From positions 768,029,330 through 768,093,329 of the forward strand of contig NC_081408.1 in NCBI RefSeq assembly GCF_030272615.1: DNA of 64,000 nucleotides, in the 5' to 3' direction. The notes below the pieces were generated by a model. The model was not told where the DNA came from. It ran no database searches and was given only the letters and a program-made list of their open reading frames with translations. Made by a program: the position numbers and the translations under genes. Numbering within the stretch: the stretch's first letter is position 1; each line of letters starts with the position of its first letter. Below are positions 58,551 to 64,000 of the stretch, piece by piece. This DNA is from Cryptomeria japonica (Eukaryota; Streptophyta; Pinopsida; Cupressales; Cupressaceae).

Positions 58551-60443
58551 CTAGCTCCCTTCTGCGCTGCGCATGCCTACCCCCACACTACGTACGCCCT
58601 CCTCCCCACTGCGTACGCTGGCCTCCACTCCGCGTACGCCTTCCTCCATGCTGCGTACCTTGGCCCCCACTCCGCGTACGCCCTCCACTCTGCGTACGCC
58701 CTCCTCGCTGCTGGCCTCCACTCCGCGTACGCCCTCCTCGCTGCTGGCCTCCACTTCGCGTACCTCCCTGCTGCGTACGCTCTTCCTCCTGTTGCGTCCG
58801 CCCCTCTTCACTCCGCTGCGTGCTCTCTCCTCCGCGCTGCGTGCTTTCTCTTCCACCCTACGTACGCCCACCCCGCGTACGCCCAAGGTGCGTGCACTGT
58901 GTCTTTCGTGCATGGCTTCATTTGCTTCGCTCTCTGCCCACGTCCTTATTGTGGGTACGGTGGTATGAGCCTTGCTTGCCTTCTTATGTTTTTCTTTTGC
59001 TATTATTTTTAATGTCTTGGTTTTATTTTTTGATATTTTGCCTTGGTCTTTTATTTTTAAATATTTTTGCCTTGCGTTTTTTCTTATTCTTTTTCTCTCT
59101 CCGTCCTCTTCTCTCTTTACTTTTTCTATGCTCCACTTTATTTCTGTTTGGAAATTTTTATTTTTTTCGATCACCATCATTTTGTCCTTGTGGCCCCCTA
59201 TGGGTTCCACCATTTTAATGGCCACCATATTAATGGCTATGGACTCTCTTTCTTTGTAGATTTTTAATTTTGATCCGTTTACTGGATCTTTGATGGGGCT
59301 GTCGTCTAGGTTGGACAATTTAATAGCTTTATTTTTTCCCACCTCCCTTACTTTGTATGGCCCTAGCCATCGAAGTCGAAATTTACCTGGTCGGAGTTCA
59401 TTCCGGCCATTGTACTTGAGTACCAGCTGTCCTGGCGAGAACTTCATCCGCCTTAGATGTTTATCATGCCAAGCTTTTCTTCTGTTTTGAGCCACTTCTA
59501 TGGCCCATTGTGCCATTAGGCGGCGCTCATCTAATTTTTGTAAGGTCATAAGTTGTTCCTGTAGGCTTTCCTCATCCCCCCATCTGTTCTGCACTGCTAT
59601 CCGCAAGGTTGGTACAGTGTATTCTACTGGCATTACTGCCTCCTGTCCATACATAAGTTGAAAGGGAGTGTGTGTAGTTGTCCCTTTGTACGTTGTCCGG
59701 TAGGCCCACAATACTGTTGGTAATCGCTCTTCCCAATCTCCTTGCTCTACTCCACACGTCTTGTAGAGAATAGATACTAGTACTTTGTTGGTGGACTCCG
59801 CTTGGCCATTCACCCTGGGATAGTATGGACTAGACAATGTGTGGAAAATCTTGAATTCTGTTGTCATATTGCGTATCACTTGATTGACAAAGTGTACCCC
59901 CCTATCACTCGTGAGTTGCAGGGGCATCCCGAACCGGGTCACAATGTGTTCATAGAGGAACTTGGCAGTGCTCAAGGCTGTGTTGTCGGGTAAAGCTTTG
60001 GCTTCGGCCCACTTAGTGAGGTATTCTGTAGCCACCACAATTTAGTGGCATCTATGCACTTTGCTCGTCCTCATAGGTCCTACGAAATCCAGTCCCCATC
60101 TTTCAAACAGTTCTTGTGGTTGGGACGGGAACAGGGGCATGAAGTCTCGTTTGAGTGGCTTACCTGCACTTTGGCACGTGTCGCAGCTAGTCACCCATTC
60201 CCTCGCATCCGCATAAAGTGTAGGCCACTAGAGCCCTGCTAGCAAAATTTTCCGTGCCGTGGTATCCGACCCCATATGTCCTCCCGCTAGTCCTTCGTGA
60301 GATTCTCTTAGGACTCCAAGAATTTCTTCCTCTAGGACACATCTTCGCAGGATACCGTCCGGCCCTAGTTTATATAGGAGCCCTTGGATCAATTGGAACG
60401 TGGTACTTTTTAGTGCGAGCTTCCTTCTCTTGCTTGGGCTCAT
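58551..60443 (-). pseudogene. element D integrase with repetitive charged tail
   Basis: On the minus strand the frame begins with the integrase zinc-binding domain (HEGLAGGHMGSDTTARKILL, stop near 60228, then CDTCQSAGKP), crosses a second stop near 60041, and enters the core. Catalytic residues are Asp in RWGLDFVGP, Asp in LTSDRGVHF and Glu in NGQAESTNK. The C-terminal domain has RWLGPYKVREVGKNKAIKL near 59365. After about residue 330 of the 495-codon piece the protein becomes Lys-rich, then a repeat of GVRGVEASSEEGVRRVEG type encoded by a minisatellite (58560-58900). Two stops make it defective unless they are recent. Confidence 0.85.
58560..58900. repeat. GCGTACG minisatellite in element D integrase tail
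   Basis: At least fifteen copies of a phrase around CTCCGCGTACGCCCTCCTC are arranged in units of 15-35 bp. The stretch is much richer in GC and CpG than the rest of the window. Several units keep the reading frame of the integrase tail on the minus strand, so expansion was compatible with translation. Confidence 0.8.
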
Positions 60444-60491
60444 GTCACCTGTAAATGTTGCTGTAGAAAGATATTGCCCGAGTTTCTCGTA

Positions 60492-61485
60492 CTAGGAGGG
60501 TAACACGACTATCTTGAATAATTGGCCATCGGGGAAATCTTTGCTCACTCCTTCCTCTTGCTCCCCGGATTTTATTCTAGACAGGTGGTCAGCCATTACA
60601 TGACTTTTCCCTGGTCGCACCACGACATTGAAAGTAAATTCCTGAAGCAAGATCAACCATCGGCTTACCCGTCCTTGAATAACCGGTTTGTTCACCAGGT
60701 ACATGAGTGCTTGGTGATCCACGAAAAATGTGAATGGTGTGGCTAAAAGATAATGGCGGAACTTTTGTACTGCATATACCATTCCCAAGGCTTCCCTTTC
60801 CGTGGTGCTATAATTTCTTTCTGCTTTTGACAGTAACCTACTAGCAAAATATATTGGGTGGTCTAAGCCTGAGGATCTGGGTTGCGTTAAGATGGCTCCA
60901 ATTGCAAAGTTAGAAGCGTCTTACATGTACATGAAATTTATTCTCCCAATTTGGGTATGCCAAAATAGGTGCACTTACCAATCTGATTTTGAGTATTTGG
61001 AAGGCTTCGTTCTGCTCCTTGTCCCACACAAATGGTTCCCCTTTCCTTGTTAGGCGCTCAAGTGGAAGGGACACTTCTGCAAATCCTTTAATGAACCGTC
61101 GGTAGTACCCAACATGGCCAAGGAAGGATTTGATCCCCGTAACATCTGTTGGGCTATCCATGTCGAGAATAACTCTGATCTTATCTGGGTCTGTTTTTAA
61201 CCCTGCCTTACAGACTATGTGGCCGAGTAATCTCCCCTGTGGCACTAGGAACCTACATTTCTTGGGATTGAGTGCCAGTCTTGCTCGTCGACACCGGTCC
61301 ATGCATTCCCCCAGTATCCTCAAATGGTTTTCCTTATCACTATATACTGACCAGTCGTCCAGGAAGGCCTTGAAGTTCCCAGTGGCCATTTTGTCAAAGA
61401 TGTGGAGTATGATCCTCTGGAAAGTGGCTGGGGCGTTGCATAGCCCAAATGGCATACGGTTGTATGCAAAAACTCCATCTTCCAC
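60492..61485 (-). pseudogene. element D RT second half and RNase H
   Basis: On the minus strand RT resumes with AYNRMPFGLCNAPATFQRII, and the active-site motif is AFLDDWSVYS, with Phe in place of the usual Tyr before LDD. Then ALNPKKCRFLVPQGRLLGHI, SFLGHVGYYRRFIKGFAEV. RNase H continues at 60492-60909: SKAERNYSTTEREALGMVYA, FVDHQALMYLVNKP, MADHLSRIKSG. A frame change near 60900 separates the pieces. The 5' half of RT is in the adjacent ORF. Confidence 0.87.
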
Positions 61486-62780
61486 AATAAATGTGGTTTT
61501 GAGTTTGTCCTCCTTCCAATGCTGATCTGGTTATAGCCGGAAAAGCCGTCCATGAAGGAGTAAATCTCATGCCCTGCTACCTCTTCGAGGATACTATCAG
61601 TAAACGGTATCGGAAACAGGCCCTTAATGGTTACAGCATTTAAGCTTCTAAAGTCCATGCAAATGCGGATCTTGTTTCCTTCCTTTTTCAGGGAAATAAC
61701 AATGGGGGAAACCCATTCACTAGTTTGCACTCGGAAAATGATCCCAACGTCTATCATTTTTTCTATTTCTTCTTGTACCTTGGCCGCATAGTTCTTATTC
61801 ATGCGATAGGGGCGTTTCCGCACAGGCCTTGCCCCTTCCATCAAAGGTATTCGATGTACGCATAGTTCCGGGGGTACTCCCTTCAGATCTTTATAAGTCC
61901 AGGCGAACACATCTTTATACTCCAAGAATATCTTAAACGCCGCCGCCTTTAGTACAGGGTCCCAATCATCTCCAACCATTATTACTCTTGGGTCCTTTTC
62001 ATCTCCCAAGTTGGTGCTCTGAACCTTTGGTTCCTCGTATTGTACCACTTCTTTCTCAAATTGGTGTGCCGGTGTGCTGTCTACTTCTGCCCCTCCTTCC
62101 TCGTATTCCGCAAATTGTGGCGGGTAGGTGCCATCGTTTCCTAACTCGAGGATTTCCAATACATTGCACTCTGGTTGGAAGATCTCATAATCTTCCATTT
62201 GCCAATGGAATAGTCCACTTAGAGAACTCGTTTCATCTTCTGAGCAATTACCGAGGCAGAGCACCCCTTCTCCATTGGGCTCTATCTCGCCTTTTTCCCT
62301 CACGGTATCCTCCTCCGAGTCAGAATCTGAGGCCATTTCTTGACTCACCTGCTGGTTTCGCAGGTCAATGACATATTTGTTTCCCTCACTTTCAATGGAA
62401 AGGGTGTTTTTCTTCCAGTTGTGGTCTGCTTTGGTCGTGACAAGCCATCCTCTTCCCAAAAGTGCATCATATCCCTTCCGCTCCAACGATATGACCATGA
62501 AATCTAAAAAGAAGTGTTGTGTCCCGATAGTTACCTTTTGGCCCATAAGCGTGCCCAATGGTTTGATGCCATGCTGATCGGCTCCTACGAGGTGGAAGGC
62601 TGACAGCCAGAGTGTCGGCCTCCCCAAGGTTTTCCATGTCTCCACAGGTAGCACGTTTACCGCAGACCCACCGTCTACGATGGTGTTAGTGAGCCTGAAC
62701 CCGAGAATCTCCATTTCTACTACGGCTGGTGTCTTGCCTACCCCTACTGTCATCAACATAGGATCATTAGTCTCCTTTGA
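61320..62780 (-). pseudogene. element D protease and RT first half
   Basis: A minus-strand frame holds the protease motif TIVDGGSAVNVLPVETWK near 62685 (DGGS, usual for the Athila/Tat group) and a flap-like YDALLGRGWLVTTKADHNW. A long acidic linker follows. RT begins near 61900 (DVFAWTYKDLKGVPPELCVH, KIRICMDFRSLNAVTIKG, FMDGFSGYNQIS). A frameshift near 61525 moves RT to the 60910-61485 frame. The N-terminal 70 residues of the long frame overlap the end of gag in another frame, as expected for a gag/pol junction. Confidence 0.87.
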
Positions 62781-64000
62781 GTGGTTCCTTTCTTCCATTC
62801 CTCCCTGTGGTTCGGCGTCTTCCCCTCCTTCTTGGTCTCCTCCACTTGGTTTATAGCTATCCGTAGTTGTGGTAGTGTTTGCAACAGATCCACTACGTGG
62901 ACCGGCACCGTGGTTTGCAGTGGCTGTTTCATTATGGTTGTTTCGGAGTCGGTTCGTATGGTGTTGGTGGTTTTGTGGGGTGCTGGCTTTCTCCATTCCT
63001 CACTCATTTCCCTTTCTACTTCTCTCTGTGCCTCTTTTAGTCTTCCCTTCTCTGTGCCTGGGTCAGGGTATATTAGTTTCCTTGTATGAGATCGGGTAAT
63101 GGCTAGTACTTCTAGGCATCGTGCGTCTAGTTCTGGCCGTACTAGCTCCAACATGTTCACGCCTTTCTGCCTTGGACATTCCGTATCTTCGTGATTGCCC
63201 GGCCCACACCATTTGCAGAGTAGCCCTCCTTGCCCAGCACCACTCTGGCAGTCGCGTGCAAAATGGCCCCATTTGTTACATCGTCGACATTGTATCATTG
63301 GTCTTCCTTTTGCATCGTATTGGATGCGACCCCGTGGTGTATTATTATTGCTGTTGTTGTTACTCCCCCTCCGGCTGTTCCTATAGCCACCTGGTGACGC
63401 ATCTGAGTTTGTGTTCTTGGTGGGTGTAGTGGGTGGTGTTGCCTGTTCTTGAGTATATAGTACCTGGGCACTCCTAGCCTTCAAGTTGTAGGGGCATTCC
63501 TTAATAGCATGCCCCAACACTTGGCAGATGTCACAAAAAGCTTTCTTTGGACAATTGGTTTTTGTGTGTCCCTCCAGTTTGCACTCTGTGCACCAGAGGT
63601 CTCTGCCCTCCCTACTTTCTTCCTTTTGCGTCCGCATTTCCCGCATCATCCGTCTCATATCCTTCCGGAGTGCTTGTATCGTATGTGACGCCTCCTCGCT
63701 CTCCTGATCACTACTATCTTCATTGCTTGTACGCTTCTTGCCCTTTGATGTCTTGTTCTCGCTTTCAATATCCATGGCTCTATTGTATGCCTCCATGAAA
63801 GTAGATGGGGGTACTACCTTCATCTTTTTCCGCAGTGATGGTTGCAGACCCTCAATAAACCATCGCTTCTTTAACCCGTCGGTCGGGGTATTATCCATCT
63901 TGCTAATTAATTCTTTTAGTTTGCGGTAGTAGGACCGTATCGTCTCACTCTTGCCCTATTTGGTGTTGTATATTTCTGCGACGATCTCGTCACCGTCCCG
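62753..64000 (-). pseudogene. element D gag with four zinc knuckles
   Basis: The frame enters from the right edge (IVAEIYNTK, a TAG at 63956-63958, then GKSETIRSYYRKLKELISKM) and is open from 63898 to 62753 (381 codons). The end of capsid includes LKKRWFIEGLQPSLRKKMK. Four CX2CX4HX4C motifs follow: CTECKLEGHTKTNC, CDICQVLGHAIKEC, CRRCNKWGHFARDC and CKWCGPGNHEDTEC, the third after an Arg/Ser/Asn-rich linker. Most plant Gags have one or two. The protein would bind genomic RNA in cytoplasmic particles. A TAG in the capsid part is the only obvious damage here. Confidence 0.87.

Larger units (their letters stand above)
55683..64000 (-). mobile_element. Ty3/gypsy element D (Tat/Athila-like side), right end outside window
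   Basis: On the minus strand the order is gag, protease, RT, RNase H, integrase, a spacer, extra 3' ORFs, PPT and LTR; the 5' LTR and gag start lie beyond 64000. It lacks a chromodomain and has a DGGS-type protease and extra 3' ORFs. This places it on the Athila/Tat side of Ty3/gypsy. Inserted in G3 after GGTAC, a likely 5-bp target site, but the second copy is outside the window. It is better preserved than A or B: long frames of 381, 558, 495 and 501 codons remain. Confidence 0.85.

Noticed and set aside
58433-59218. Plus-strand ORF of 261 codons, very Pro/Arg/Cys-rich
   Set aside because: It lies opposite the integrase frame of element D and owes its length to the GC-rich minisatellite; its composition is not protein-like.

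Overview
The window looks like nuclear DNA of a seed plant with a large, repeat-choked genome, most likely a gymnosperm. That is an inference. It rests on the near-absence of host coding sequence, introns of 9 kb and more than 16 kb in the one host gene, deep nesting of old LTR retrotransposons, many solo LTRs, and AT-rich intergenic sequence. I cannot name the species. Nothing prokaryotic, organellar or CRISPR-like is present.

The only host gene I can support is a chloroplast rhodanese-like gene resembling Arabidopsis STR9. Two exons lie on the plus strand (38525-38769 and 47624-47774) and are joined by an 8.85 kb intron. Its first exon and its 3' exon(s) were not found, so much of the window may be intron. 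The 8.85 kb intron holds a decayed chromovirus (about 39750-46250, minus strand). A 5'-truncated LINE (41211-45285, 18-bp target duplication) sits in that chromovirus, and a solo LTR (43162-44724, target duplication AGCGC) sits in the LINE.

Left part (1-29.7 kb): a gag-only copia-like element (PBS at 26-37, PPT near 1658-1670) has its 3' LTR broken by Ty3/gypsy element A (minus strand, about 2029-29332). A's RNase H region is split by Athila-like element B (3370-20882, two 1246-bp LTRs, TSD AAGGT). B's 3' ORF is split by copia element C (5689-12721, TSD AGTAG). C's 5' LTR holds a non-autonomous hAT-like transposon (5938-7092, 8-bp TSD GTATATAT). A's own 5' LTR was hit by a 3.9 kb single LTR-like unit, G1 (24386-28282, TSD GGTAC).

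Middle (29.7-38.5 kb): a second member of the G family (29742-34018) carries a further LTR. It is followed by a solo copia LTR (34526-35665, TSD GGAAG) and about 2.8 kb of mostly unassigned sequence with a GGGGC/GCCCC palindrome cluster.

Right part (47.8-64 kb): an array of about twelve stem-loop repeats (49285-50495) is followed by a broken accessory ORF, J (50767-54624), which is split by another solo LTR. Next come a partial third G copy (54628-55682) and a Ty3/gypsy element D (55683 to the right edge, minus strand). D has a short LTR, extra 3' ORFs, an integrase with a repetitive tail, RT/RNase H, protease and a four-zinc-knuckle Gag.

The most interesting signal is structural. Three unrelated-looking arrays (in G1, in G2 and upstream of J) each repeat a short perfect or near-perfect stem-loop many times. 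The stem sequence differs between arrays, and some units change both arms together. All retroelement ORFs carry stops or frameshifts, so none looks autonomous in this copy.
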